Shown here piece by piece: positions 1-10,729 of a stretch of 57,037 nucleotides of DNA. How positions within the stretch are numbered: position 1 is the stretch's first letter; each line of letters starts with the position of its first letter. The stretch spans positions 1 to 57,037 of the forward strand of contig NZ_WIXK01000014.1 of NCBI RefSeq assembly GCF_009617595.1, given 5' to 3'. This DNA comes from Tritonibacter aquimaris (GTDB lineage Bacteria > Pseudomonadota > Alphaproteobacteria > Rhodobacterales > Rhodobacteraceae). The notes beneath the pieces were generated by a model that was not told where the DNA came from, ran no database searches, and saw nothing but the letters and a program-made list of their open reading frames with translations. The position numbers were made by a program, and so were the translations under genes.

Positions 1-1
1 G

Positions 2-139
2 GTGAAAGCCCGTGTTGGCAAGTGGATCGAGTTCTACAACCGCAAACGCCCCCAATCCGCCCTTGGCGGCAGACCTCGGGCCGTGGTCTATTGGCTGAGA
101 AAGACAAAACCCAACCCGATCAGCAGGAGCAGAGAGTAG
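2..139 (+). CDS. IS3-family transposase OrfB, C-terminal end (partial)
   Basis: This frame enters the window already open and ends at a TAG. It encodes about 45 residues containing FYNRKRPQSALGG, which matches the end of the integrase-core domain in IS3-family OrfB transposases (typically YN..RPHSALGG). The catalytic DDE residues lie outside the window. The stop is followed about 40 bp later by what looks like the right end of the element, so this is probably the 3' part of an IS that entered the opposite-strand transposase next to it. Whether the full copy is active cannot be judged here. Confidence 0.75.
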   Translation: MKARVGKWIEFYNRKRPQSALGGRPRAVVYWLRKTKPNPISRSRE

Positions 140-183
140 CTTAAGTTACGCCGGATCTTGTCCAAACATTGGGGAGTAGCTCA
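140..183. repeat. Right terminal end of the inserting IS element
   Basis: Read on the minus strand the edge begins TGAGCTACTCCCC at 183, and IS3 elements typically have TG...CA termini. The boundary is supported from the other side: the adjoining minus-strand transposase frame is homologous up to the codons WHY and then stops exactly where this end begins. The matching left end and the target duplication would lie outside the window. Confidence 0.55.
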
Positions 184-816
184 GTAGTGCCAATCGATGC
201 ATGTATCCTGCACCCACTTCAGAATTGCCATGCTCGCGAACTCGGTACAATTATCCGAGACAATCGTCTTCGGCATGCCACGCTCAGAGATGCTGCGGTC
301 CAGCTCACGCGCAACCGGTTGGCCCGACAATGATGTATCCGCAACCAGTACAAGGTCCTCGCGGTTGAAGTCATCGACAACCGCCAAGATGCGGAAACGA
401 CGTGCGTCTGCCAGTGCGTCTGACACAAAATTTAAGCTCCAGCGTTGGTTTGGGCCATCCGGGACCACCATCGGCTTTCTCGTGCCTAAGGCGCGTTTCC
501 TGCCGCCCCTGTGCGGTACTTGCAGCGTCTCTTCGATATAAATCCGCCTCACCTTCTTATGGTTCACAGCAAAACCTTCCCGCGTGACCATCACTTGGAC
601 ACGGCGGCAACCAAACCGCCGCCGTTCCCTCGAAACGCGCTTGATGGCATCCCTTAGCTCGGCATCATCACCACGGAGCGACAGGTATCGCGCCGAAGAC
701 CGATCGATTTGCAGCACTTTACACGCCCGCCGTTGGCTGACCTGATGAGCCTCCATCAAATGCACCACAGCTTTTCGCTTACGCCCATGTTTGCCCAACG
801 CCGACGCCAAAACCAT
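184..816 (-). pseudogene. IS3-family transposase, interrupted and catalytically altered
   Basis: The frame encodes about 210 residues of an IS3-type OrfB: a helix-turn-helix region (SQRRACKVL), the RRFGCRRVQVM segment, a basic linker (GGRKRALGTRKP), and the start of the rve integrase core (WSLNFVSDAL, then VSDNCTEF). It ends at WHY because another IS has inserted, so the catalytic Glu region is missing. In relatives the first catalytic Asp sits in WS[ML]DFVSD; here it is Asn. The usual SDNG is SDNC. The frame stays open upstream to 960, but those residues do not look like transposase. Both truncation and substitution indicate a dead copy. Confidence 0.75.
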
Positions 817-850
817 CTGGGATCCAGAAAACGGCGCGACGTTCTTAGCA

Positions 851-1078
851 TCTGTCTTTGAGCATGCGCGCAGCCTCAAGCACGTAGATGCGCCCTGGGT
901 GCACATCTCCAAATCAGCACAAAGGCTGAAAATCAGCCCCGCACCGATCATTCGTGCCATACAGACGGGCAGGTTTGCGCACCTGGGTTATTCAGCGCAA
1001 CATACTGGATACGCGGCGCTTTTTGTCGATCACGGCGAAGTATCCAGCTTTCTCAAAGCACAAAAGAACAGGGCCGGG
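851..1078 (+). pseudogene. Fragment of an unidentified gene with a helix-turn-helix-like segment
   Basis: A plus-strand frame, open from 791 to 1204, contains a protein-like stretch of about 75 residues (VHISKSAQRLKISPAPIIRAIQTGRF, followed by an LFVDHGEVSSFL-like end). This pattern, a small DNA-binding helix pair with a short beta return, resembles MerR/excisionase-type or TniQ-associated domains, but I cannot name the family. Its 5' part is replaced by IS sequence, and the residues after about 1080 look non-coding. It is probably the 3' remnant of a gene destroyed by the IS insertions. It could also be a chance frame. Confidence 0.3.
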
Positions 1079-1185
1079 CAAATCCAACCCAGCCCTAAAC
1101 TCAAGAAACGCCTTGACAGTCAATTGGCACGCTTATGCCCAAAACGGGCACTGTTATGCTGTAAGAACAACACCCCGCCGCTACA

Positions 1186-3471
1186 TCAGCCACATTTGGA
1201 ATGACCGCAACTGGTGCAGGTCATACAGCCTTCGACCATCTGCAAGGTAAATTCACCACAAGCTGGGCAGGCTTTACCGCGTGGCGCGTCTAGGTTCACG
1301 ACCTGTGCCTGCGGATCCGTTTTCAACCCCATGCCCTCACCTTCGATAAAGCCGATTTTGACCATATGGGTTTCAATCACACCGCCAATAGCCGCCAGGA
1401 TAGAAGGAATATACTTGCCCTTCACCCAGGCTCCGCCGCGCGGGTCAAACACCGCTTTCAGCTCTTCAACAACAAACGACACATCGCCGCCACGACGGAA
1501 CACCGCCGAAATCATCCGCGTCAGCGCCAGCGTCCAGGCGTAATGCTCCATGTTTTTGGAGTTGATGAACACTTCAAACGGGCGCCGATGACCGCCAATG
1601 ATGATGTCGTTGATGGTCAGATAGATCGCATGTTCGGAATCTGGCCACTTCAGCTTGTAGGTCGACCCCTCCAGCGACTGCGGACGATCCAGCGGTTCAG
1701 ACATGTAAACCACTTCTGCGCTCTCATCAGATTGGGGTGCCTCTGCCCCCTCGCCTGGTGCCTTTTCCGAGCTTTCCGAAACCGACAGAACCGATCCGGT
1801 CACATCATTGGGACGGTATGTAGTGCAGCCCTTACAGCCCTGATCCCACGCCTGCATGTAAACGCCTTTGAAATCATCAAAGGAAATGTCTTCGGGGCAG
1901 TTGATGGTTTTGGAAATCGAGCTGTCGATCCATTTCTGCGCTGCGGCCTGCATTTTGACATGCGCCGCTGGAGACAGCGTCTGCGCGTTGACAAAATACT
2001 CTGGCAATTCTGCATCTTCACCGAATTTCTCACGATACATTTTGACCGCGTAATCCGCCACTTCTTCCTCAGTCCGGCTGCCATCCTTTTGCAGCACCTT
2101 GCGCGTATAGGCATAGGCGAAGACTGGTTCGATCCCGGATGAAACATTTCCTGCATAAAGGCTGATGGTGCCGGTGGGCGCAATCGAGGTAAGCAACGCG
2201 TTGCGAATACCGTGTTCACGGATCGCATCACGCACGTCATCGTCCATGTTCATCATATTACCGGACGCTAGGAATTTCTCGGCGTCAAACAAAGGGAACA
2301 CGCCTTTTTCCTTCGCCAAATCCACCGACGCCAGATAGGCGGCGCGCGCGATAGCATGCAACCAGCGCTCGGTCTGACGCGCTGCTTCGTCCGTTCCATA
2401 TTTCAACCCAAGCATCAGCAAAGCATCCGCAAGCCCGGTAACTCCAAGCCCGATGCGGCGTTTTGCCTGCGCTTCCTGCGCCTGTGCCTCAAGCGGGAAT
2501 TTTGAGACATCAACCACATTGTCCATCATGCGAACTGCGGTGGCGACCAGCTTCTGCATCGCCTCTGGATCGAGCTCTGCATCTGCCTCAAACGGGCGTG
2601 CAACCAACCGCGCCAGATTGATAGAGCCTAGAAGACATGCGCCGTAGGGCGGCAAAGGCTGTTCACCGCAGGGGTTGGTTGCGCAGATATCCTCAATGTA
2701 GTTCAGGTTATTGGCTTTGTTGATCCGGTCGATAAAAATCACGCCGGGTTCCGCATAATCATAGGTGGCCTGCATGATCTTGTTCCAAAGATCACGCGCC
2801 TGCACCGTGTGATAGACCTTGTCGCCAAACACCAGCTCCCAGGGGCCGTCGGCCTTGACCGCTTCCATAAACGGATCGGTGACCAGCACCGACATATTGA
2901 ACATCCGCAAACGGGCCGGATCAGATTTTGCGGTGATAAAGGCCTCAATGTCCGGGTGATCGCAGCGCATGGTCGCCATCATAGCGCCCCGGCGCGAGCC
3001 TGCCGACATAATGGTGCGGCACATCGCGTCCCAGACATCCATAAACGACAAGGGGCCCGACGCATCCGCAGCCACGCCTTTGACATCGGCACCACGTGGG
3101 CGAATGGTCGAAAAATCATAACCGATGCCACCGCCCTGCTGCATGGTCAGAGCAGCTTCTTTCAACATGTCGAAAATTCCGCCCATGCTGTCTGGCACCG
3201 TGCCCATGACAAAACAGTTAAACAGCGTCACCTGACGCGCGGTACCTGCCCCTGCGGTGATCCGACCTGCGGGAAGGTATTTGAAATCTTCCAAGGCAGT
3301 ATAAAACGTCTTTTCCCAGGCTTCGGAGTTGCTTTCAACCCGTGCCAGATCACGGGCGATGCGACGCCAGCTGTCTTCCACCGTCAAATCAATCGGCGTG
3401 CCATCCGCCTCTTTGAAGCGATATTTCATATCCCAGATCTGTTCAGCGATGGGGGCAGCAAAGCGGGTCAT
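1186..3471 (-). CDS. nrdJ: Adenosylcobalamin-dependent (class II) ribonucleotide reductase
   Basis: This enzyme reduces ribonucleotides to deoxyribonucleotides using a B12-derived thiyl radical, without needing oxygen. The 761-residue product has the class II layout: an N-terminal cysteine in LFNCFVMG (near residue 86), the active-site loop NPCGEQPLPP (near 265) with the Asn-Cys-Glu triad, the partner cysteine region GCKGCTTYRPN, and a Cys-rich tail (CPACG...CTSCGHSKCG) that probably relays electrons from thioredoxin. The ATG at 3471 follows an AGGA ribosome site about 9 nt upstream. It is transcribed alone, divergently from the DUF1489 gene. Paired NrdR-like boxes overlap its promoter. No cobalamin riboswitch is apparent in the short leader. 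Confidence 0.95.
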   Translation of the reverse strand: MTRFAAPIAEQIWDMKYRFKEADGTPIDLTVEDSWRRIARDLARVESNSEAWEKTFYTALEDFKYLPAGRITAGAGTARQVTLFNCFVMGTVPDSMGGIFDMLKEAALTMQQGGGIGYDFSTIRPRGADVKGVAADASGPLSFMDVWDAMCRTIMSAGSRRGAMMATMRCDHPDIEAFITAKSDPARLRMFNMSVLVTDPFMEAVKADGPWELVFGDKVYHTVQARDLWNKIMQATYDYAEPGVIFIDRINKANNLNYIEDICATNPCGEQPLPPYGACLLGSINLARLVARPFEADAELDPEAMQKLVATAVRMMDNVVDVSKFPLEAQAQEAQAKRRIGLGVTGLADALLMLGLKYGTDEAARQTERWLHAIARAAYLASVDLAKEKGVFPLFDAEKFLASGNMMNMDDDVRDAIREHGIRNALLTSIAPTGTISLYAGNVSSGIEPVFAYAYTRKVLQKDGSRTEEEVADYAVKMYREKFGEDAELPEYFVNAQTLSPAAHVKMQAAAQKWIDSSISKTINCPEDISFDDFKGVYMQAWDQGCKGCTTYRPNDVTGSVLSVSESSEKAPGEGAEAPQSDESAEVVYMSEPLDRPQSLEGSTYKLKWPDSEHAIYLTINDIIIGGHRRPFEVFINSKNMEHYAWTLALTRMISAVFRRGGDVSFVVEELKAVFDPRGGAWVKGKYIPSILAAIGGVIETHMVKIGFIEGEGMGLKTDPQAQVVNLDAPRGKACPACGEFTLQMVEGCMTCTSCGHSKCG

Positions 3472-3575
3472 GCAGAGGTTCCTATGAATCGGGTGCCAAG
3501 AAGAGACAGGGTCGATACTACAGTGTACGTCAGGATCTCAACGGGAAAAAAATGGTCAGCAGGATTTTACCGACA

Positions 3576-3628
3576 AGCATACCACAAGACCTTGCCCCCA
3601 CCAAATCGCGACCTACAATATAAGGGCT
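3576..3628 (-). promoter_or_regulatory. nrdJ promoter with paired NrdR-like boxes
   Basis: On the minus strand a TTGGTG (3604-3599) and a TATGCT (3581-3576) are separated by 17 nt and could be the -35 and -10 elements. Two sequences resemble the NrdR core CWATATATWG: CAAGACCTTG at 3585-3594 (7 of 10) and CAATATAAGG at 3616-3625 (8 of 10). Their centres are 31 bp apart, which is the three-turn spacing known for NrdR box pairs. One box lies inside the promoter spacer, a position suited to repression. The assignment is inferred from pattern and spacing. Confidence 0.5.
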
Positions 3629-3656
3629 TTATTTGGGACGACTCTGTGGGGAAGCT

Positions 3657-4088
3657 GTGGATAAGACCGTCAATCTGGTGAAACTGTCGGTGGGCAGCGA
3701 AAGCGTGGAGACTTTAACCGTGTGGCAGGCGCAACATGCTGCGCGTTGGCCTGATGGTCTTCCCCGCCATATTACCCGCATGTGGCCCAAACGTGAAAAA
3801 GAGCTGCTGAATGGTGGTTCAATCTATTGGGTCATCAAAGGCCAAATTCAATGCCGTCAACGCATCTTGCGGCTCGAAGAAGTGATGGGCGAAGATGAGA
3901 TCCGCCGCTGCGCTATTGTGCTGGAGCCGGAAATTCACTTAACCCAGACTGCGCAGAAACGACCGTTTCAGGGCTGGCGCTATCTTAAGGTTGAGGACAC
4001 GCCTGCCGATCTCAGCGGTGCGCGGCGCGAAGAAGAGGCACTGCCGCCAGAGCTGTCGCAGGCCCTGGCAGAAATTGGTGTCATCTAG
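3657..4088 (+). CDS. DUF1489 family protein
   Basis: This is a 143-residue cytosolic protein of unknown function, conserved in alphaproteobacteria; the N-terminal VNLVKLSVGSESVETL and the SIYWVIKGQIQCRQ segment are typical of DUF1489. I chose GTG 3657 because GGGGAAG stands just upstream and the conserved domain begins four residues later. A TTG at 3633 in the same frame would add eight unconserved residues. It is divergent from nrdJ across about 185 bp and faces the PLP-enzyme gene 10 bp after its stop. Confidence 0.85.
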   Translation: MDKTVNLVKLSVGSESVETLTVWQAQHAARWPDGLPRHITRMWPKREKELLNGGSIYWVIKGQIQCRQRILRLEEVMGEDEIRRCAIVLEPEIHLTQTAQKRPFQGWRYLKVEDTPADLSGARREEEALPPELSQALAEIGVI

Positions 4089-4098
4089 GCCGTGCGGC

Positions 4099-5244
4099 TC
4101 AGGATGTCAGTGTCTCGTTAAGGGCGGTGTCAAAGGCCGCCCAGAGCTCTTCAACGGGCTCCACACCAACCGCAATACGTACAAAACCCGGCTCAACCGC
4201 GTCGCCCCAACGGGCGCGGCGTTCGGCCGAGCTGTGCACACCACCAAATGAGGTGGCCGGACGCAGCAAGGTACAGCTGTTGATGAACTGCTCAGCGCGT
4301 TCCGCATCAGACAGTGTTACCCCGATCAAAAAACCAAAACGCGCGCATTGCGTGCGGGCGATCTCATGCGCTGGATCAGTTGCGAGCCCCGGAAAACGCA
4401 CCTGGTTTACCGCTGAATGCTCAGCCAGGCGCGCTGCAATCACCTCTGCATTGTTGCACATGCGGTCATAGCGCACTTCCAGCGTTTCCATCCCGCGGTG
4501 CAGCAACCAAGCGGTATGCGCCCCGGCGATAGAGCCAGACAGCTTGCGCCAGTCTTCCACCCGCTGCATCAGGTCCGAATTGCGGCTGGCGACATGGCCT
4601 GCCAGAAGATCCGAATGCCCACCAAGCGCTTTGGTGTCAGACGAAACCACAATATCAATGCCAAGATCCAGCGGCCGCTGGCCCAGCGGAGTGAGCGTGG
4701 TGTTGTCGGCAATAGTGATGCCGCCAGCTGCGCGCACCTGCGTTGCAACCGCGCGCAGATCCGTCATGTCGAGGCCGGGGTTTGACGGCGTCTCTACAAA
4801 CACCACATCAAATCCTTCAAATCCCCCTTCGCAGAACTGCGCGGTGGGCCGTTCCACAAAAGTCACCCCAAGTGGTTCAAGGAACCGTTCAGCCAACAAC
4901 CGGGTGGTGTAATAGCCATCTGAAGGCAACAGCAGACGCGCACCGGCCCGTAGCGTTGCAAACAGCGCCGCAGAAATCGCGGCCATGCCCGACGGAAACA
5001 GCAGCGCAGGCGCATCTTCCAAGGCGCCGATCATCGCCTCAGTACAACTCCAGCTGGGGTTGCCCGCGCGGCCATAGTGATAAGAACCATCAGGATCACC
5101 GGGCAGATGAAACATCGAAGCCGAGGTAATAGGCGGCGCAATAGGCGCGCCTTTTTCGAGGCTCTGGCCCCGCTTGTGTAGCAAAGCACCGCTGGCCAGG
5201 CTTGAACCCATCATTGCAGACCCTTTATCAGATGTATCGGCCAT
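4099..5244 (-). CDS. Cys/Met-metabolism PLP-dependent enzyme (cystathionine lyase/synthase-like)
   Basis: The 381-residue protein belongs to the trans-sulfuration group of fold-type I PLP enzymes, which cleave or form cystathionine-type thioethers. Visible family marks are YGRAGNPSWSCTEAMIGALE, the FPSGMAAISA loop, VFVETPSNPGL, the ADNTTLTP cofactor segment, the Schiff-base lysine in SSDTKALGGHSD, and the C-terminal SFGGVHS. Family membership is clear; substrate (beta-lyase, gamma-lyase or gamma-synthase) cannot be settled from sequence. ATG 5244 has AGGAG 6 nt upstream; a TTG one codon earlier is less likely. It is a single-gene unit with its own probable promoter. Confidence 0.9.
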   Translation of the reverse strand: MADTSDKGSAMMGSSLASGALLHKRGQSLEKGAPIAPPITSASMFHLPGDPDGSYHYGRAGNPSWSCTEAMIGALEDAPALLFPSGMAAISAALFATLRAGARLLLPSDGYYTTRLLAERFLEPLGVTFVERPTAQFCEGGFEGFDVVFVETPSNPGLDMTDLRAVATQVRAAGGITIADNTTLTPLGQRPLDLGIDIVVSSDTKALGGHSDLLAGHVASRNSDLMQRVEDWRKLSGSIAGAHTAWLLHRGMETLEVRYDRMCNNAEVIAARLAEHSAVNQVRFPGLATDPAHEIARTQCARFGFLIGVTLSDAERAEQFINSCTLLRPATSFGGVHSSAERRARWGDAVEPGFVRIAVGVEPVEELWAAFDTALNETLTS

Positions 5245-5272
5245 CAACGCTCTCCTTTTGAATTAGAAACAT

Positions 5273-5302
5273 ACGATAGGGGGGAGCACGGTCGCAGCGC
5301 AA
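5273..5302 (-). promoter_or_regulatory. Probable sigma-70-type promoter of the PLP-enzyme gene
   Basis: On the minus strand, TTGCGC (5302-5297) and TATCGT (5278-5273) are separated by 18 nt, about 30 nt before the start codon. They lie in the 128-bp gap between hisG and this gene. The -35 agrees with the common alphaproteobacterial TTG-first pattern. No operator was recognised. Confidence 0.4.
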
Positions 5303-5372
5303 GAGCTTGAACGCAAACGCTTCCGCCCCTGATCACATATTAAGATACGCCCAATACTTTGGCAGATTGAGA

Positions 5373-6065
5373 TCAGCCTTGCAGCAAATCTCGCAGCTGG
5401 TTCAGTGTTGCTTTTTCCTCAGCTGAGTATTTGGCAACACGGCTGCGCCAAAGGGTAGCCTGAGATTTCAGCACCAGACCATCGCCAAGAATCTTCAGGT
5501 GATTGGCCCGCAGAGTTTCACCGGTTGAGGTGATATCGGCAATCATCTCGGCGGTTTCATTTTTCACCGTGCCTTCGGTTGCCCCCTGGCTGTCGACCAG
5601 CTGGTAATCCGCAACGCCCGCGTCTGTCAGGAACTCACGCACAAGCCGGTGATATTTGGTGGCAATGCGCAGACGGTGGCCATGTTTGGCCCGGAACCCC
5701 GCCGCCACCGCATCCAGATCATCCAGTGTTTCCACATCGATCCAAAACAGCGGCACCGCCAGAATAAGATCCGCATGTCCAAAGCCCAGCGGCTCCAGCT
5801 CTTCGAGCTGTTGCTCCCAACGCGGAAGTTTTTCCTGAATAAGATCAGTACCGGTCACCCCAAGGTGAATGCGGCCTTCGGCCAACTCGCGCGGAATTTC
5901 ACCAGCGGATAGCAGCACAAGTTCAACACCGTCGATACCATCAACCCGACCCGCATATTCGCGATCAGATCCAGTACGAGACAGGGTCAACCCACGTTTT
6001 GCGAACCAGTCAAAGGTCTTATCCATCAACCGCCCTTTGGAGGGCACACCCAGTTTCAAGCTCAT
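5373..6065 (-). CDS. hisG: ATP phosphoribosyltransferase, short form (histidine step 1)
   Basis: HisG condenses ATP with PRPP to open histidine biosynthesis. At 230 residues this is the short form, which lacks the C-terminal regulatory domain and depends on HisZ. The start GVPSKGRLMDKT, the LGVTGTDLIQEK segment and the PRPP-loop region ATEGTVKNETAEMIADI are as expected. It overlaps hisZ by 4 bp (ATGA), so the two are probably translationally coupled, in keeping with the HisG-HisZ complex. It is the last gene of hisS-hisZ-hisG. Confidence 0.95.
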   Translation of the reverse strand: MSLKLGVPSKGRLMDKTFDWFAKRGLTLSRTGSDREYAGRVDGIDGVELVLLSAGEIPRELAEGRIHLGVTGTDLIQEKLPRWEQQLEELEPLGFGHADLILAVPLFWIDVETLDDLDAVAAGFRAKHGHRLRIATKYHRLVREFLTDAGVADYQLVDSQGATEGTVKNETAEMIADITSTGETLRANHLKILGDGLVLKSQATLWRSRVAKYSAEEKATLNQLRDLLQG

Positions 6066-7153
6066 GATTGGGCCTCCGCTTCCAGAGTGAGGATCAGATC
6101 AGGGCGCAGCACGCCCCCCACGGCGGGGATTTCTGTCCCCTGCCCCAGATGACGGGTCAATGCATCATAACGCCCACCCGTGGCTACGGCCGGAAGATCA
6201 GGACGCTGGCTTGCGTAAAAGCCAAAGACAAAGCCATCATAATATTCCATAGAGGTACGCCCGTAGGAGGCCTCAAAATCCAGCATATCCACATCAATGC
6301 CCCGGGCGCGTAGTGCCGAGACCCGCTGATCAAGCAAATCCAGAGCCGGTAAAATCTGTGGCAGATCCACAGCAACATCGCGCAGCTGCTCCACCGCAAA
6401 CGGGATGGTTTCACGTACAGACAGAAGGGTTTCCAGCGCGAGGATTTCGTTTTCCGAAATCGGCGCAACATCCGCATCCGCGCGCAGCGCATCTACCCGT
6501 TGATCCACATCCACTGCGCGGCGTTTACCAATTTCTGGAGCCGATGCAGACAACGACCCCTGGGTGGTGAGCAATGACCGGCGATGTTCGCTCAGCTCCG
6601 CGCGACCAGCAAATTGGTCAAGCAGTGATTTGAACCGGCGCGGCCGCCAAATGTGGCGCAGCAACGCGGCTTTGCGCAGATCAGACGTCTTCAACCCCTG
6701 CACTGCCGCCATCAGGATACCAATGTCACCACAGGCAGCCCGCACAGGCAGATCGCGCAACTGCATCGCAATCAGCGCAAAGACCTCGGCATCAGCGGCA
6801 GCCGGGTTTGTGCGATCAAACACTTCATAGCCGACCTGCATATATTCATTGGCACGGTCGGGGTCATGTTCCTGACGGCGAAAAACCTCACCCGCGTAGG
6901 TATAGCGCGCGGGCTCCGCCCCCTGACGCATATGCATTTCCACCACCGGTACGGTGAAATCCGGGCGCAGCATCTGTTCGCCGCGCAAAGCATCCGAAGT
7001 TACATAGGCACGGGCCCGAATGTCTTCGCCATAAAGATCCAGCAGCGTTTCCGCAGATTGCAGGATCGGCGGTTCGACCAAACGGGCACCGGCGGCTTCA
7101 AAATTCATCCGCAACCGCTGAGCGCGGGCCTGAATATCAGAAGGATTGGCCAT
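6062..7153 (-). CDS. hisZ: ATP phosphoribosyltransferase regulatory subunit
   Basis: HisZ is a catalytically inactive paralogue of histidyl-tRNA synthetase that completes short-form HisG and mediates histidine feedback. The 363-residue product shows the class II synthetase-like core: RPDFTVPVVEMH, the motif-2-like RYTYAGEVFRRQE, and ATGGRYDALTRHLG near the C-terminus. It lacks the C-terminal anticodon-binding domain of true HisS. It starts 2 bp after hisS and overlaps hisG by 4 bp, so all three are one operon. Confidence 0.93.
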   Translation of the reverse strand: MANPSDIQARAQRLRMNFEAAGARLVEPPILQSAETLLDLYGEDIRARAYVTSDALRGEQMLRPDFTVPVVEMHMRQGAEPARYTYAGEVFRRQEHDPDRANEYMQVGYEVFDRTNPAAADAEVFALIAMQLRDLPVRAACGDIGILMAAVQGLKTSDLRKAALLRHIWRPRRFKSLLDQFAGRAELSEHRRSLLTTQGSLSASAPEIGKRRAVDVDQRVDALRADADVAPISENEILALETLLSVRETIPFAVEQLRDVAVDLPQILPALDLLDQRVSALRARGIDVDMLDFEASYGRTSMEYYDGFVFGFYASQRPDLPAVATGGRYDALTRHLGQGTEIPAVGGVLRPDLILTLEAEAQS

Positions 7154-7155
7154 GG

Positions 7156-8646
7156 TTACTGATCCTGACTGTCAAGAATTTCACGCACCTTCGTGACCAA
7201 ATCACCACGGGCAACGGTGAACTGGCTGGGGCGTTCTTTCCACTCTTCCAAAGTGGCGTTTTCAGCGATCTTAGCACCCAGGATCAGATCCTTGATCTGG
7301 ATGATCCCCTGCGCTTTCTCATCACCACCTTCGATCACTGCAATGGGAGAATTGCGCTTATCGGCGTATTTCAACTGATTGCCAAAGTTCTTGGGATTGC
7401 CCAGATAAACCTCTGCACGGATGCCCGCATTGCGCAGCTCCGAAACCATGGCCTGATAATCCGCCATCCGGTCACGATCCATAACTGTCACAACAACCGG
7501 TCCTGTTGGCGTTGCCGACAGACGCCCCTTCTCGCGCAGCGCCGCAAGCAGACGATCCACCCCGATAGACACCCCAACTGCAGGAACTTCTTGACCAGTG
7601 AAGCGCTTCACCAGCCCGTCATAGCGCCCACCTCCAGACACAGAGCCAAACTGACGCTTGCGCCCTTTTTCGTCCAGGATCTCAAAGGTGAGTTCTGCTT
7701 CAAAAACCGGTCCGGTGTAATAGCCCAGGCCACGGACGATGGAGGGGTCAATCAGCACCCGATCCGCGCCGTATTTAGATGCGGCGAGCAGCTCACCGAT
7801 TTGTTCCAGCTCGGCGATGCCATCTTGGCCCACTTTGCTGTCACCAACCGCAGCGCGCAGATTTGACATTGTGCCTGCAACATCATCCGCCTTGGATGTG
7901 AGGAAGGCAATCACAGGATCAGCCTGCGTGTCGCCAAGACCAACGCCATCAATGAACGCGCCGGACGCGTCCAAACGTCCTTTGGTCAGCAACTCGCGTA
8001 CGCCTGCCTCGCCCACTTTGTCGAATTTGTCGATTGTGCGCAAAACATCGTCACGTTTGGGGTCATCTTCTGCCAGCCCCATGGCTTCTAGCACACCGTT
8101 CAAAACCTTGCGGTTGTTGACGCGCACCAGATAGTCACCGCGCGGGATCCCCACGGTTTCCAATGTATCAGACAGCATCATGCAGATCTCGGCGTCCGCA
8201 GCCATCGACGCGGTGCCAACGGTGTCCGCATCACATTGGTAGAACTGGCGATAACGTCCCGGACCAGGCTTTTCATTGCGCCAAACCGGCCCCATGGCAT
8301 AGCGGCGATAAGGCGATGGCAAATCATTGCGGTATTGGGCATAGACGCGCGCCAATGGGGCGGTGAGATCATAACGCAGGGCCATCCAATCGCCCTTGTC
8401 GCCTTCATCCGCCTCCTGCCAGGCAAAGACACCCGCGTTCGGGCGATCCACATCCGGCAGAAATTTTCCCAAAGCTTCAACTGTTTCCACAGCTGAGCTT
8501 TCAAGCGCGTCAAATCCGTAATGATGGTAAACACCAGCGATGGCCTGCAACATCTCTGTGCGCTGGCTCACCTCTTCACCAAAATAGTCACGGAACCCTT
8601 TGGGCGTTTGCGCCTTGGGGCGGGGCTGTTTCTTGGCTTTGGCCAT
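7156..8646 (-). CDS. hisS: Histidyl-tRNA synthetase
   Basis: HisS charges tRNA-His. The 496-residue protein contains [11 protein letters not shown] at the N-terminus, motif 2 ([21 protein letters not shown]), the histidine-specific [11 protein letters not shown], motif 3 ([13 protein letters not shown]...[10 protein letters not shown]) and a C-terminal anticodon-binding domain with [15 protein letters not shown]. The basic start [13 protein letters not shown] precedes the domain, and GAGG lies before the ATG. It leads the hisS-hisZ-hisG operon, an arrangement that places the true synthetase directly beside its regulatory paralogue. Confidence 0.96.
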   Translation of the reverse strand: MAKAKKQPRPKAQTPKGFRDYFGEEVSQRTEMLQAIAGVYHHYGFDALESSAVETVEALGKFLPDVDRPNAGVFAWQEADEGDKGDWMALRYDLTAPLARVYAQYRNDLPSPYRRYAMGPVWRNEKPGPGRYRQFYQCDADTVGTASMAADAEICMMLSDTLETVGIPRGDYLVRVNNRKVLNGVLEAMGLAEDDPKRDDVLRTIDKFDKVGEAGVRELLTKGRLDASGAFIDGVGLGDTQADPVIAFLTSKADDVAGTMSNLRAAVGDSKVGQDGIAELEQIGELLAASKYGADRVLIDPSIVRGLGYYTGPVFEAELTFEILDEKGRKRQFGSVSGGGRYDGLVKRFTGQEVPAVGVSIGVDRLLAALREKGRLSATPTGPVVVTVMDRDRMADYQAMVSELRNAGIRAEVYLGNPKNFGNQLKYADKRNSPIAVIEGGDEKAQGIIQIKDLILGAKIAENATLEEWKERPSQFTVARGDLVTKVREILDSQDQ

Positions 8647-8805
8647 AGTGGCCTCCTCGCAGGTGTCATTAGGTTACGGCTGGCGGAATAGCCCATGCAC
8701 GGCCAAGCGGCAAGCCGCGCAAATGTGCCAAATCAAAACAGCGGCGAAATTAAGCACATCTTTTGCGTGTCCCCTGCCCCAATCAGAGGAAAACCCAGCA
8801 GCGCA

Positions 8806-8838
8806 CAAAAAAACCGGCCCTCAAATGAGCGCCGGTTT
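8806..8838 (-). terminator. Rho-independent terminator of the F1-ATPase operon
   Basis: Read on the minus strand, AAACCGGC and GCCGGTTT form an 8-bp stem around a 12-nt loop and are followed at once by a run of seven Ts. It lies 24 bp after the atpC stop codon, in the correct orientation to end the atpHAGDC transcript, and before hisS, which must then have its own promoter. Confidence 0.85.
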
Positions 8839-8861
8839 CAATCTTGATCGGGATCTAACCC

Positions 8862-9272
8862 TTACAGACCAATATGGGTGCCCAGGGCTTCCATATCCGC
8901 CAAGAGCTTGGCCGCATCGCTAACCAGGTCGTGCTGTTCATTATCAACAGCTGCTTGGTGGGCTGCACGCGCTTCTTCAATGAAAGCGTCCAGCTGTTCG
9001 CGGGTCAGTTCACTGGTGGGTACGGCTTTCTCGGCGAGAACCGAAAGGCCCTCTACACCGATTTCCGCAAAACCGCCGGTGACCACATATTCCGAGTTTC
9101 CTTCCGGGCTTTCGACCTTCAGGAGACCCGGGCGCAGTGTGGTGATGGTCGGCGCATGCATCGGCATTGCCGTCATGTCACCGTCCGCGCCTGGGATCAC
9201 AACCGCGCTCGCCGGGAGCGAAGCAAGGCTTCGCTCGGGGCTTACGAGGTTAAATTGCATGGTGTCAGCCAT
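8862..9272 (-). CDS. atpC: F1F0 ATP synthase epsilon subunit
   Basis: This central-stalk subunit links gamma to the c-ring and modulates ATP hydrolysis. At 136 residues it has the typical N-terminal beta sandwich ([32 protein letters not shown]) and a helical C-terminus with alternating Glu, Ala and His. It is the last gene of atpHAGDC, 11 bp after atpD. The intrinsic terminator follows directly. Confidence 0.95.
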   Translation of the reverse strand: MADTMQFNLVSPERSLASLPASAVVIPGADGDMTAMPMHAPTITTLRPGLLKVESPEGNSEYVVTGGFAEIGVEGLSVLAEKAVPTSELTREQLDAFIEEARAAHQAAVDNEQHDLVSDAAKLLADMEALGTHIGL

Positions 9273-9283
9273 CGGGATACTCC

Positions 9284-10729
<1,446 letters not shown>

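Noticed and set aside
3472-3656. Cobalamin riboswitch before nrdJ
   Set aside because: The leader is too short and no B12-box-like sequence was found; NrdR-like sites explain the region better.
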